DNA from: Chondrilla cf. caribensis
Taxonomy: Eukaryota > Porifera > Demospongiae > Chondrillida > Chondrillidae
Assembly (NCBI GenBank): GCA_964020155.1
Contig: OZ026551.1
Location: 1,784,018-1,848,017, forward strand
Reading direction: 5' to 3'
DNA: 64,000 nt
Below the pieces are notes generated by a model. That model saw only the letters and a list, made by a program, of their open reading frames with translations. It did not search any database and was not told the origin of the DNA. How positions within the stretch are numbered: position 1 is the stretch's first letter; each line of letters opens with the position of its first letter. The position numbers and the translations under genes were made by a program. Of this stretch, positions 12,872 to 24,939 are shown piece by piece.

Positions 12872-14664
12872 ACACACACCACAAACACACACTTACACAG
12901 ACACCAAAATGATCATGCACAGATGTATTCATATTCAAATGATCTCATTTTCACACCATAATGTTGCAGGTGAATCCAACTTGGAGAGAGCTGATCAAGC
13001 ATGCAGAAACAAGGAATGCTTTTGTCACGGTTCCTACAGGAAAAAGCTTCCACATTTATTCAACCAAAATTTTGAGGCCCAAGCAAGCAACTGCCACTGT
13101 GAGTGCACCTTCCTGCGTTGAACCTAGCAGAAGTAAGACTAATTCTGATCCTTCAGCTTCCTGTAAAAAAGATACTCATGATAGAGTTGTCGGGGTGGCT
13201 AATTCTTATTCTGTTTGCCATCCAAACTCACAAGAACATAGGCCAAACAAGCCTACTACAACAGAAGATGGTAGTTGCAGTCATTTTGAGGATGGTAATC
13301 ACCGTAATACTGAAGCCGTGGAGATTAACTGTCAGTCCAAGTCGGCAAAAGAAGATGACTTCCACTCTAGAGAAGTAGTGGACAATACCGGTCTGTCCAG
13401 GGGAAAGGGGGACAATACCGGTCAGTCCAGGGGAAAAGGGGACAATACCGGTCAGTCCAGGGGAAAAGGGGACAATACCGGTCAGTCCAGGGGAAAGGGG
13501 GACAATACCGGTCAGTCCAGGGGAAAGGGGGACAATACCGGTCAGTCCAGGGGAAAGGGGGACAATACCGGTCAGTCCAGGGGAAAGGGGGACAATACCG
13601 GTCAGTCCAGGGGAAAAGGGGACAATACCGGTCAGTCCAGGGGAAAAGAGGACAATACCGGTCAGTCCAGGGGAAAAGGGGACAATACCGGTCAGTCCAA
13701 GGGAAAAGGGGACAATACCGGTCTGTCCAGGGGAAAAGGGGACAATACCGGTCAGTCTGGGGGAAAAGGGGACAATACCGGTCAGTCAGGGGGAAAAGGG
13801 GACAATATCGGTCAGTCAGGGGGAAAAGGGGACAATATCGGTCAGTCCAGGGGAAAAGGGGACAATGATGGTCAGCCCAGGGGAAAAGGCGTTCAGGAAG
13901 GTCCCTTCAGAGAAAAAGGAGATAAGGAAGGTCAGTCCAGAGGAGAAGTGTATAACAAAGGCCATTCCAGTGGAAAATGGGGCAGAGACCACATCCATGA
14001 TGAAATGCAGAGCAGTAAATCTAATGTTGACTTTGCTCGTCCTACCAGTGAAGTTGAAGTTCGTAATGCCATGGGAACCAGTAGGATATCTTCCAGACCC
14101 ACAGACAGCCGGCCTAGCACTGGTGAACTGGGTCTTGCCACCAACCACTTGTCCAATAGCCATGGACCAACACAGCATAAAAAACAGCCCCTCCTCTCTG
14201 ATCCAAGAAGAAAAACAATACCTAGATCGGCTCAAAGTGGAGGAGCGTATGCAAACCAACACTCCGATTGCAATTCCCACACCCATCACACCCGGTGGGA
14301 AAATCCCTCAACTACCCCTTTGCCTGCTCTGAGTACCAGACCAAGCCAATATTCTCACTCCACACACACGCCCCTCCCACCTGTTGGGATGCCTTCTCCG
14401 TTTGTACAGCAATACTCTGAAATGTCTCGCCATCCGATTCCTGCGTACTCACCCAGCGATAAGCTCTGGCCTAGACAACCCGGACAGTTGAGCAATCTCG
14501 GATTCAACCCCGGACGCCGGGATCGCGTGTCATATGCGAATTACGGACGGAATGTCCCTATCCAACGACCTCATTTTCACATCGAACAGCCCGCAAGAAT
14601 ACCGCGAAAACGTCCACCCTCTACAAGAGAAATTGTACTTCGTGGTATCCACAGGAAACGCTGA
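7405..14664 (+). CDS. Senataxin-like RNA/DNA helicase, C-terminal exons
   Basis: Partial gene. Four exons join in frame: 7405-7582, 8121-8185, 10591-10678 and 12970-14664, all with GT-AG borders. The joined frame carries the late motifs of an SF1B (Upf1/senataxin) helicase: IGVITPYKAQ, EVGTVDSFQG with REKDVIILTCVRA, then DGSIGFL and RMNVALTRAK. These are followed by NPTWRELIKHAETRNAF and KILRPK, which also match the order in human SETX just after its helicase core. Senataxins unwind RNA:DNA hybrids in the nucleus and act in transcription termination. Walker A/B exons are not visible and should lie left of the window. The last exon encodes 564 residues: a post-helicase segment, about 20 ten-residue repeats, a Ser/Pro/His-rich tail and a basic end (RKRPP, IHRKR) that could be a nuclear signal. 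The repeat expansion is unusual. No AATAAA is obvious after the stop. Confidence 0.85.
7583..8120 (+). other. SETX intron
   Basis: The donor GTTTGT follows the codon for Gln in VDSFQ, and the acceptor GTGTAG precedes GGTAGAGAAA. Joining gives the contiguous motif SFQGREKD expected for the family. The intron holds MITE family 1 copy 3. Confidence 0.85.
7671..7907. mobile_element. MITE family 1, copy 3 (longest, diverged)
   Basis: The left end CAATGAATTCTCGTTAATCC is flanked by TA, and the right end reads ATAATTCACTT. The interior keeps GGATTAACTGGATATTCAT as in the copies at 93-251 and 4248-4422, with about 60 extra bp. It lies inside a SETX intron. Confidence 0.55.
8458..8917. repeat. 52-bp minisatellite, about nine copies
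   Basis: The unit contains CCTAGGGAGGTGGCTGTT and GTCCCACTGTACTATACAGG. Central copies are nearly identical and the right-hand copies are more diverged (ACAAGTCCC). Confidence 0.9.
9801..10161. repeat. 36-bp minisatellite, ten copies
   Basis: The unit begins CATCCATGAACATATTCCCT and ends AGCTCCATAACT. Copies alternate CATGAA/CATAAA and TACC/TGCC, consistent with local amplification in blocks. There are no spacers, so this is not a CRISPR array. Confidence 0.9.
10901..10988. repeat. 44-bp direct repeat, two copies
   Basis: 10901-10944 and 10945-10988 differ at two or three positions, each ending ATAGGTATCTTGTTCT. A third copy starts and then diverges. Confidence 0.8.
11989..12050. repeat. 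(GT)n microsatellite
   Basis: About 62 bp of uninterrupted GT in the last SETX intron. Confidence 0.95.
12785..12900. repeat. (CA)n microsatellite before the last SETX exon
   Basis: An imperfect CA tract lies 70-185 nt before the 3' splice site of the last exon. Confidence 0.85.
13381..13980 (+). repeat. Coding 30-bp minisatellite in SETX
   Basis: Twenty 30-bp units in frame. The first sixteen keep the consensus GDNTGQSRGK (unit GACAATACCGGTCAGTCCAG + GGGAAAGGGG). The last four decay (GDNDGQPRGK, GVQEGPFREK, GDKEGQSRGE, VYNKGHSSGK). Within the array there are homogenised synonymous variants (GGGAAAAGGG versus GGGAAAGGGG) and runs of SGGK instead of SRGK. This is the signature of recent unequal exchange or slippage. 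The encoded stretch is hydrophilic and probably disordered. Confidence 0.95.
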
Positions 14665-15643
14665 TCTGATACGTATAATATTTGTAAATAGAATTTCATT
14701 TCATTGATTCATTCTGTAATCCCACAAGTGTTGTGTGCCAACATCAAAGTCTGACATGATGATTTAATCAATGACATCCAAATGATGTCAGCCAATCATT
14801 TCAGTATGAGCTTAATGCTTACCATTCAATTACGCCTACGTCATGTTGTGAAAGACATGTGGATTGTGACTTGCTTAATATGTATACACTGGATTGGAGG
14901 TCAGTTTATACTTCCTCATCATTGGTATATGCATACGTAGTGTACGTTAGAGGTAGTTTAGATGGGAGGGGTGTAAGTATTGACTGAAGAACGTACTGTA
15001 TGTACATCACACCTACACTGTACTCACCAACTAGTGTACTTGCAAAGCAGAGGTCACCCTTAAATATTGTGAGCCAGTACAATAATATTATTTGTTCACA
15101 TATATATAATATAATATACAGTGCACACAACATAATATTTGCAGCATGGAATATAATACATCTGGAATAACATAAGTATATATTACATGGTATATACAGT
15201 ATGTACATAGACGTATAATAATTATTGTATGCACCCAAAATGTATGTGTGTATATACAATATTAATTTCATGCACTGTGTACAAACGTACATACATAATA
15301 TATACATATTATGTATACAAAATCATGCTTCAAGGTCCTGTTATATATTATAATACAGTATGTACTGTATCCAATTTCATGTGTTTGGCTCAGGGCTAAG
15401 AGTGAATGTGTCAGTGTTTTCTCTACTTTTACCCAAATTCATCATGTGTTCCAAACCAACTGTTTACACATCAGCACATCTCCCACCTGTTTTTAGCTGG
15501 TAATACAATATAATACGCATACATATTGTGTGCAAACTGTACATTGTACAGTGTTAATTCAATTACATGTGTAAGCACTGCTAGGTGTTCACCTCTACAC
15601 CGGCATTCAGACCAGGAAGCCTTACAAGGTAGCACCGCTGTGC
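14665..15643. other. Intergenic region
   Basis: The stretch between the SETX stop codon and the receptor promoter is AT-rich, with many TACGTA/ATATA words. I find no supported gene on either strand. Confidence 0.6.
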
Positions 15644-15677
15644 TATATAAGTGGCTTGTCTTCAGCAACCAATCACC
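15644..15677 (+). promoter_or_regulatory. TATA-type core promoter of the NIDO-FN3 gene
   Basis: TATATAAG begins at 15644 in a GC-richer context, about 130 nt before the start codon at 15776. An initiator would be expected near 15,672-15,680. A CCAAT motif (AACCAATCAC) lies just downstream at about 15,668. Position and sequence support a core promoter. The start site is not demonstrated. Confidence 0.5.
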
Positions 15678-15775
15678 ACGGCCTAGCTACATTCAGAGAC
15701 TGCCAACTTTCTTTGCTTCTTCTGTCAAATCTGGTCTTTAGTAGCTGAAAGTGTTTGTAAGGTTCTTCTCCAGCA

Positions 15776-16000
15776 ATGGCTCTATACCTAACTCTATTGG
15801 CTTCTTGTCTTCTCTACTCTGTCACTTTGTGTGACTGTGTCCTTTTCGACGACTTCTCAGCAGATCCACCTACCAAAGTCGATTCACTATTTTTGCTTTC
15901 CAAGCTACCCTTCTTTGGCTCATCGATTGATACCATTACTGTGAGTTTTAATTGTACCTGTATTGTGTTTCTAAGTTGATATTGTGTGTTTAAGTGTGTG

Positions 16001-16042
<42 letters not shown>

Positions 16043-19000
16043 GTGTTGTGTTGACCCTGATGATAAAAATTATGTCAAAAGCCAACATTTAACGTAACAA
16101 TTTGCTCAGAAGTTGTTCTTCATTCAGATTAAACTTAGAGTTTATAGAATACTAAAGTAGTAGACTTTACAGACTGAAGGTTATAGTTGAGAGTAGATAA
16201 ATTACAAGAAAAGCAACCATCTCAGACGGTCATGTGTAATCACAAAAGATTATCCTTCGATCAGCAACACTTCTAACCTACTTATGTAGTTCAGAATCAT
16301 GTTGATGTCTTCTGAATATTTCTATTACATGTTTGTGCCTACGTACCTACCTGCCTACTGTTCACACAGTAGTCTTTTTCTACTTTTTAGATGTTGGAAG
16401 ATGGGAGTCTTCGTATGCACAACATTTTGAATTTCCCCGTGTCTGTATTAGGAGAACTGGCTGCATTTCTTCTCCCACAAAATTCAAACATCTCCACCGT
16501 TCGATACTACAAGGACGTATCATCAGATTCTGCGAAATTGTCCACAGTCGATGTTGCAGTGCAACGTTCAGCTGCTGGTGCGACCCTCCCAGTTGACTAC
16601 GAGTTCAGAAGCCAGATGGTGTTGGTCTGGACATGGGAAGTCAGTCTCAAGGACCAAGAAAATGTGAGTTCTGACAAAGTTTGAACATAGAACTTTGTAA
16701 AACATTTACATATGTATGTATGTAAATACACGCAGATCATGTATCCCATAATATTGTACATAATGTGTGTGTATTATACATACTGTACGTTAAGCACAGT
16801 GTGAGTACCGGTATGAGTACTGACATGTGACATCAGCTACGTATGTGTGTGCCTATAAAAAATCCTTCACACAATACACCTCATAATACACCTCATATGG
16901 CAAGCATCGTGGTTGGTATGCGTGCATTATGTGTACTTGCACCTGGCAAGAGATTACAATAAGGTACATACATACATATGTAGCTCACCCCACGCAGACA
17001 CAGTGTAGTACACAGATTGTTTTCGGTGTGACAGTTTGCAACAGTTCATGTTCGCTACATGTTCCCAAGTTATGGGTGATGGTGCATCACATGTTTACGT
17101 AGAATATATTTGTAAACTTTTTTGTTTTTACTTGTTTATGTTTGTGGCTGTTTGTTGTATGTTTGTCACTTCAGTTTTGTCACCACAGTGGTACTGTTCA
17201 TATTTAAGCCGTTGTCTACAAGAGTGGAGTGTTTGTGTCCATACCTGAGGCGTTGGTTATTTCATAGAGGTGCTTGTTGTGGTGGCTAGCTTCACAACTG
17301 AGGTGTTTTCTTTGCTACTAATTTGTTGTAATACAGTAGTTGCTGTCTACCAATCTATGTTGGTGCATTTTGTGCTTATATAGGCTTTCAAACAGTTATT
17401 ATAACACTTGTACTGTTCGTATACTCAGGCTGACTCTTTGGTTCATGCAGTATACGTATGTGCTTGGATAGTAACGTTCCTGCACGTGTGTTTTTCGGAT
17501 GTACGTACGTATGTTTATATGCTGTATGTACATGTACAGCAACTCAACATGTGTACACATAGTATCAGTGAACTACAGTCAAAATTGCTTTGTACATACG
17601 CATGTGAGTACCTCAAAGGGTGCTTCTAATCTGGGCTTCAACTCTGGTGTGAGCAAACGGGCTCACAACTGAGAAGAATGTACTTGTTAACCAATGTGTG
17701 TACAGAATATACTATTCTAGGTACTAAACAAGTTGTATCATCACACATAAGGATCTTAGTTTCGTATGTCGTCTTCACCACTAACACGGTATATCCCTTC
17801 TCGTAAGAAATTTAGCATATCATCTTAGTTACAAATGGTCTAGACATTTCCTGATTCCATTCAAGTTTTTCGGCTTTCTCTATTCACTCTGTTAGGATTC
17901 AACGCTTGTCAATCGAGTCACATAATGTACTCATTCACTTGTAGGCCACTCTCAATCCACTTATCCTGAGCCCCTGTGCCTGGGCTAATCCAATTACACT
18001 AACACCACTCATCCGTGTTAATGTGATTGTAACATTAATCCATGAATACGATCCATATTTAATTCATCACATTAAATCAAACAAGGGGGGTTTATTTGTT
18101 GTGTTTGAAAGCATGTTTTCTTTGTCCGACCTGTAGAAATGGACTATTCAGGTTGCCTTGGCAACAGACAATCGGACAACCTTTGCTATTTACAGTTATT
18201 GTGCAAGCGATTTCAACAAATTCCGGGAATTCAATCCACAAATCAGTGTTTTGAAAGGATCCCACCCAATCATCACCTTCCCAAGTAACACGTTTGAGAC
18301 TGCAGGTTTTCTGGGTCAGGACAACAGGAACATTGTACGGCAGTTTGTGTTCCGTGTGGACCAAATCACCTGCACTGGAGATAGCAATTACTACTGCGTC
18401 AAAGGTCAGTATACATGTTGCTCCTTCTACTGCGATACATGAATGATTTCTACTATATCTTTGGTGTACTGTGCTCAATATCAAATCAGTCTGCATACCT
18501 TTGGCATTATGTACTGTATCTTAGTGGCACATCAACCGATAGACATGTACTGTATGTATGTGGTTGCTTACATACAGATTTGTAGACTTACGTATGTACG
18601 TAGGGACATAATGTATTATATGGATAAACTTGTACACATGTAAACACATACAGTATGCGCACTAGTTCGTCTGGAGCTGTTATAGTCAGAACTGAAATAA
18701 CACAAAGCAGTTCCTGTTTAATCAAAGCCTTACATTTACACACCCTCACCCTCTACGAATGGGGAATGGCTCACTTTCTTCCCTTATCTTACTCTATGGT
18801 GTGTGGCTAGTGTCATAAATTCCTTATCCCTCCCATCGAGGTGTGAATCAATTACTGATATTCGAAAATCTGCTTCACCTGTTCACACCTGTTATGTCAG
18901 TGCGTGAGGGGGTCATGTGGAACATAATGCTCCACTGAGCATGTAATAATCTTGACACGGTCCATGAATGCAACGGTACACCCACAGTGGGCACACAGAG

Positions 19001-22000
19001 TAGGAAGGTCTCACCACCACCAGGACCACAGGGAAGCCTTACTAAGAAATCAATTAAACGCCTGTTGTTAATTGAAGCCTTTCAAGTGGTACACATGATG
19101 CTGTAATAACATGATGTGTATTAGTATGTCCATGTACAGTGGTGTGTGGTGAACAACAGTGTACTCTGTGTTACTAGTTGTGAAACTTGTCTCTAAACAC
19201 TTGATGTGAAGTCTCCAATCACACCTATGATGTCACACTACAGCAATTATTATAACATGCATTGGGTAATTTAATTGCCTGAAATCATCTAGGGAAGGAT
19301 ATGGCATCATGCATGTTGAATTGTTGATTTTCAGTTTCAAAATGATAGTTTAGTATTTCCTTTTCCAACGAACCAAACCGAACAATTTTGTCCTGTATGA
19401 GCTGGAACATAAACAGACTATGAAACTATTGTGTGTACAGTGTGGACAGTGATGGATTGTCTCTCCATTTTTGCTTTCAATGGTTTCAAGTATAACTGCA
19501 CCTTTTTGTCACATTGTAGTTGTCCGCGTACACCCACCATGCAATTGTTTAAAATCATCTGCACCATCAATTCCTCGCATTCACCTGGCCATATTCCACT
19601 ACTGTACTTATTTGTATTTCAACGACACTCTGTCTACATCTTTGAACCAGCTGCACTAAAGTAACTCATTTTTTATTGCATTTGGCTGTGGCCTCCCACT
19701 ACAGTACCGAGGGTTATGTGCCATTACATCACTATTCAAAGACCCGCTTTGGTTGTATGTTACAGGACCTAATAGCACTTATACTTAGTTATAATTGTCT
19801 ACAGTTTCACTCTGACATTGTATCATGATGCGGTAGAGAGTGACTTATTGCAACCGCACTTAACTTTCTGTTTGATCGTAATGAGCACGGTATGTAGTGC
19901 AGAATCTGATCTTAATTTGCTTAATATCGACAAATTTGCGGACAAAAATAGATACATGAATACAGTACACTTAATTGGTATCACCTGCAGTACATATGGT
20001 ACGTTTACAGTCCAATTTGCTTAGTGAGAACTTCGAAGCGCACACTAATTCTGTACTTGTTATCACAGGTACATACTAACAGTAATGGTCACAGTAAACG
20101 TGAGCTAGAGACTGAGTGAAGTATACATACGGGGAATATGCACTGATAGGGGTAATATCTGAGCACAGTGTACTGTACACTTACTGTACTGTACAGTGTG
20201 GTCTTTAATTTGGGTTCAACTATAACATGTACCTATTTACGTGTGATGTATTTGGTGTTATATGTCTCAGTGTGTGAGTGGTATTTTATGTACATTCTAC
20301 AGATAGTCCGAAGAACTTTGCTGTGGTTAACGACAGTATTACAGCTACTTCTGCCAACCTTCGCTTCATGGAACGCCTCACCCTGGAGTTGGCCTCTGCA
20401 GAGCTCTACACCATTACCTACACTCTCAAGTGCACTGACAGCAATGGAGTGTTGAGGGTCACCCAGACTACAGTGGACAAATCAGAACAAAAAGCGTTCT
20501 CTCTAATGGGGCTTACACCCAACACGCTGTATACGTGTGCATTACAGAAAGATATTCGCGAGTTGAGCTTTCAAGCACCGAAGAAAGAGGTCAAATTCAG
20601 AACCAATAAACTAAGTGAGTGAACAATGTGGTGTCTAGCTGTTCAACGTTAACACTAGCAGTATGTACTGTAAGCAACTGCAGATGATGAATTAAATGCA
20701 AATTGACTAGTGAAATCAGCCACTGTACTTGTCCTATGGTGTCATTCAGTCACAGCTGCCTTACCCATTCTCTCATCAACCAATACTCTTGATATCCCGC
20801 TGATGGCAAATTTTAATTCATTTTCACATGTGATAATATCGTCTCTGGTCTGACTAAACAAAAATCTAAAATAATCATTAAATTTTAGTAACATTGTCAA
20901 ATTCTGAGTATGGGATTGATGATACCTATATCAGATTCAAAGGTCATGTACATACGTAGATTCAGAACAATAGACGCTTGAACCACAATAGTAAATTCCA
21001 CAATAATATACTCTCACAACCATTTTGTACTCCAGATTGCTTCCAGTGTCAGTGTATTAGAACTAGGGCTTCTGTGGTCGTTGAAATGGGCAATTATGAA
21101 TCTGTACTTTTTGAGGATTAATTTATCACTTCCACCCTTCTTGTATAGGACCTGATATGGCTCCTCACAATGTGTCGGTCAAAGTGGTGGGTACATCTGT
21201 GGAGGTATCCTGGAACTCTATTCCTTTTTCAAATCCATACGGGGAGCTTGCCTACCAGATCAAATTTTGGTCGACTAATATTCCCGCCAGGGTGGTTTCC
21301 ACGGTAGATTTCAGAACAACCATTAACGGACTTAAACCAGGAACCACGTATACTATGACTGTTGCAGCCATCAACACAGTCGGAACTGGTCCGAGTAGTG
21401 AAGCAATCCAATTCGTCACTACTACTGCTGTAACAGGTATGTATTATCTAATTTACTATACATATGTATGTATGTATATTGTTTTCTTGACTTGAATGTA
21501 TATATTATATTATATCACAGATTGTTGATCTAGTAGGAAAATGTATTTGTAGTTTTTGGTGTAGTGTATTGTCTTACATGGTGAGTCTAGCTAGTCAGCT
21601 ATGTGGGTTCCGATACACACGGTATTTTGTGGCACTGTACAGAGTTGCTGTGTAAATACCAAGGTGTGTAATGGCTCCTGAGTATCTGCATAGTATGTAT
21701 TAATATGGCAAATACAATGGTTTCAATTCCGTTCATTTTTGTCACTGTTCACAGAAGCCGAGTCCACTGGCAATCCCAGTAATCCCTTCACTGACAGCAC
21801 TGAACCTGGTCCAGGAAATGTGGGAGGAACGACCGAATCACCCGTAACTGTGGAAAACACCACTGTCGGTTCGTCGGAGACAGAGGGTCGGTCACAGGAG
21901 CACAGCACCACCGCTGGAGAAGTTACTACGCTACCCACCGCGGAATTGGTCACAACCGAAGTGGATGACTCGTCACTGGCATCTGCAGAATTGGCAGCTA

Positions 22001-22146
22001 TCGTTCTGGGTGGCGTCTATGCTTTTTCGTTGATTGTTATTCTCATTATTGTGATCATCATCTGTGCATACCGTCAACACAAGAGAAGAAAGACCTATGT
22101 CGTGAACAGATCCACTGACGGTGGGAGTGATAATGCCAATGTTTAA
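15776..22146 (+). CDS. NIDO-like / fibronectin III single-pass membrane protein
   Basis: Six exons (15776-15940, 16391-16663, 18137-18404, 20303-20614, 21149-21436, 21755-22146) join to 1698 nt with consistent phases (0,0,1,1,1), giving 565 residues. Residues 1-20 form a signal peptide (ALYLTLLASCLLYSV). Residues about 60-230 resemble a nidogen NIDO domain: VRYYKDV, then MVLVWTWEV, WTIQVALATDNRTTFAIYSY, and AGF near the end. Residues about 238-338 and 342-432 are two FN3 domains with the usual L..L.P.T.Y. signature (GLTPNTLYTC, GLKPGTTYTMTV). Each FN3 sits in its own phase 1-1 exon. Residues about 436-510 are a Thr/Ser/Glu-rich stalk and 515-541 a transmembrane helix. The tail is basic (HKRRK) and short, with no signalling domain. 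A cell-surface adhesion or receptor role is inferred. The NIDO call is less certain than FN3. Confidence 0.85.
16003..16041. repeat. (GT)n microsatellite in receptor intron 1
   Basis: A short GT run about 60 nt after the exon 1 donor. The rest of intron 1 shows no gene. Confidence 0.85.
16664..18136 (+). other. Receptor intron 2
   Basis: The donor GTGAGT follows Asn and the acceptor is CCGACCTGTAG. The 1.47-kb intron has short open frames without family resemblance. Confidence 0.8.
18405..20302 (+). other. Receptor intron 3
   Basis: The donor GTCAGT follows AAAG (phase 1) and the acceptor is ACATTCTACAG. No gene seen in about 1.9 kb. Confidence 0.8.
20615..21148 (+). other. Receptor intron 4
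   Basis: The donor GTGAGT and the acceptor TTGTATAG separate the two FN3 exons in phase 1. Confidence 0.85.
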
Positions 22147-22599
22147 AGAGTAATTTGAGCATATTATAATTTGATTGTAACTGTGTATTTATGTTAGTAT
22201 GCATGGTCCTTTCTGTTGTTCTGTGTGCCCTTTTCAATCCCGAAACAAAAATATTGTGTTTGAATTCTACATTAGTTTTTGCTTTTCTGTGCAATGTCCG
22301 AAATGTACTAATGGTGCTATAATTATAATCAAAAATTAATATTATTATTGTTATACGTATGCAACATTCAATATATCATTATTATTATGATATACATAAT
22401 ATATAATCATATATAATATTATATATAATATAATATAATAATAACGTTATTGTACTATACATTATAATGTATATATTATACGTACGTATATAGCAATGAT
22501 CAACACCTTAGTTTATATGGCGTAATTTTGTAAATTATAATTAAGTATATAATAAGACATTAATGCACATTTCAATAATAATTATTATAACTGCAGATG
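22147..22599. other. 3' flank of receptor gene, AT-rich
   Basis: Mostly A/T with many ATAATAT words, and no canonical AATAAA close to the stop. No gene seen. Confidence 0.5.
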
Positions 22600-23105
22600 A
22601 TCATGAAGTGAGAGCTGTCACCAATGTCATGCTGCTGTCAACGACATCATCCACAGCACATTGCCCGCAGCCCACTTACCTTCCGGGCTGGAACCAACTG
22701 GTCTCTCCTGCTAAGATAGCAAATGCCCCGACAGAGTCACACTGGTACCCTTGACGAGTGGGAGGCTCCTTATGTGGGACGTCACCTGTCCTGACACTTT
22801 TGCCCCCTTCCACCTGCCAAGTGCCACCAGAGAGGCAGGGGCTGTGGCAGCCCAGACTGAGTGGAATAAGCAAGAGAAGTACGCAAGCATCAATCAAAGA
22901 CACAACTTCACACCGGTGGCCATCAAGACAGCAGGTGGTAGGGTGTTTCATGTTTCTGAGGGATCTGGGTTGTCATCTCAAACAGGCCACCGGTAAAGCA
23001 AAGTCATTCTCTTACCTGCAGCAACACCTGTCTGTCGCAGTGCAGCGGGGAAATGCCGCTGCAGTGATGGGAACAACGGGCGGCATGCACCACCTCCCCT
23101 TTTGA
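22600..23105 (+). pseudogene. Retroelement C-terminal fragment (RLE-like), broken
   Basis: The plus frame reads AAVNDIIHSTLPAAHLPSGL, EPTGLS, a stop, then CPDRVTLVP and LLMWDVTCPDTFAP, with AGAVAAQTE, KYASI and FTPVAIKT. It shifts frame near 22,940 and continues as SYLQQHLSVAVQRGNAAAVM. The order RPDG...WDVTCPDT...AGAV...PVAIET...SVAVQRGNAA recurs at the C-terminus of many invertebrate reverse-transcriptase polyproteins. The PD-x15-D spacing resembles, but is slightly longer than, the PD-D core of the restriction-like endonuclease in R2-type non-LTR elements. One in-frame stop and one frameshift make it non-functional. A related open copy lies on the minus strand at 62335-62697. Confidence 0.75.
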
Positions 23106-24413
23106 TTTCTTTACTTGATTACTTATGTAAAATGATGATTTTAAATTATTATTGTTATTATTGTTATTGCTATTGTTATTCATAATAAAATTAATATGCA
23201 AATGCAAATTTAAAAAAAATGCAAATTGTCTATTCCTTTTGCTGGTGTCAGCAAGACAATAGGAAATGTAACTGAAAAGGAAGTGAACCATGAAATTCAA
23301 TGACACATTGAAGGTAAAGATTACTCCATGTGAACAGTAAGACGGGGGGTTTCAACCCCAAGAGGAGACTCCTACAGGTACCTCTCCCTCAGCATCAACC
23401 TCAGCAGTTTATTAGAAACATGGGAATGAAAAGAAGAGGAAGTATGGACAGAGGGTTCGTGAAATCGAGAGAGGTGTCTTTACACCACTAGTTTTTCAAC
23501 AAGTGGCGGATTGTCCTAGTAAGAATGTACCATCTTTTACCAAAGATTGACTGCCCTGACTGCAGACAAAACAGATCAATCCTATATATGCCACATTACT
23601 TGGATGGATCAGAGTAAGGCTTTCATTAATTTTACACAACTCTGTATGGCAATATTATGTATCCGAGGTACAGCATCATCAAAAAATTTCATCCCAACAA
23701 AGGCCTGTGAAATAGTTTGAGACTTTACTTGCACAGACACACTGTCCCTCTTGATATACCTGAGGGATGCTGGAGCATTTGGGAGGGCCCTGATTCAAGA
23801 GATTGCATGTCTACTGCACTAGTACTATAAAGATAATTAAGGACCCAAAGTCTCACCTCTATGTATTGAGGCCTATAATATATAGAGATACCTATCTAAG
23901 ATACTAACTAATACCTACGTATCTAGAATTTTATCTGGTAGTTGTGGTCTAATGAGTCAATGCAGTGGCTGTTTGAATTCCAGGTGCTGGGGGAGATTGA
24001 AGTGTATCATAATATCATCATCAATACTAATAAGATGTTTATTTGATACATTCTTCATTATTTGTATAATAATTATTTTATAATATTATTAACTTATACA
24101 TTTCACTCTGAGACTCTTATAATATTATCATTATAATACATTGATAACATTATTATCATTATTATTGTAATTATTATTATTATTATTATTACTATTATTA
24201 TAACATTAGTATTATGGGTGAAATGTGAATACGATGATAAGCATAATAATAATAATTTAATGATACAAGAAAACATAGACTATATACATTGAAGTTTATT
24301 GATTATAATAATGTCCAACAACAGCGAAGTATATTTCACTTATCACCCTTTCTGTATTTTATACACTGTTATTTGGCAGCACATCAAATGGCATGTATCT
24401 GTTTTCCCCTTTT
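23106..24413. other. Spacer between retroelement remnant and UNC93 array
   Basis: AT-rich with ATT/TTA runs. It contains AATAAA at about 23,183, one short retroelement fossil at 23,700-23,822 and poly-(ATT) around 24,170-24,200. No gene. Confidence 0.6.
23700..23822 (+). pseudogene. Retroelement C-terminal fossil, spacer copy 1
   Basis: About 40 codons containing DFTCTDTLS and LRDAGAFGRAL with stops. They match the same segment in the spacers at 29.65, 40.26, 55.93, 57.71 and 61.92 kb. It marks the left edge of the duplicated array unit. Confidence 0.6.
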
Positions 24414-24849
24414 TTAAATTACATAATAATTAGTAAATGTATTATTCACTTCCAATTGTGACTGTCCATTTGAAGCTGTCGAATTGATACTTTTCATTTC
24501 TCCATAGAAATACTCGGCACAAAAATAGCACAGGTAGACAGAAGCGCCAACAATTAGTAGAATGATCACTCCTGCTGATACTGAGATACTGCTTGAAAGG
24601 AAGAACATTGCAGCTCCTCCGAATGCTCTGGCTGCCCAGTATACACCAAACACAACTTCTGCTTCTTTTTGGCCGACAACTCCCAAGTATGCTGAACCAT
24701 GAGAGATAGAAAATTATTGGAGTTATGTACAAAATTTAAGTGAAGAACACATTAATGTGGTGAATTATTGATTACGCCATTGTGTGTGTGTGTGTGATTG
24801 TGTATGTGTGCATGTGTGTGAATAATATGTGTAAGCGTGTGTGTCTGTC

Positions 24850-24939
<90 letters not shown>

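Larger units (their letters stand above)
10679..12969 (+). other. SETX last intron
   Basis: The donor GTGAGT follows ACA (Thr) in phase 0 and the acceptor ATGTTGCAG precedes GTGAATCCA. It contains a 44-bp repeat, a (GT)n tract and a (CA)n tract. No other gene is seen. Confidence 0.8.

Noticed and set aside
13816..14289. 157-codon minus frame through the SETX tail
   Set aside because: It is the shadow of the plus-strand exon and its repeat. The plus frame continues a helicase with correct splice phase.
22380..22500. ATAATATTATAT-rich segment as a replication origin or promoter
   Set aside because: Simple AT-rich DNA without any specific motif arrangement.
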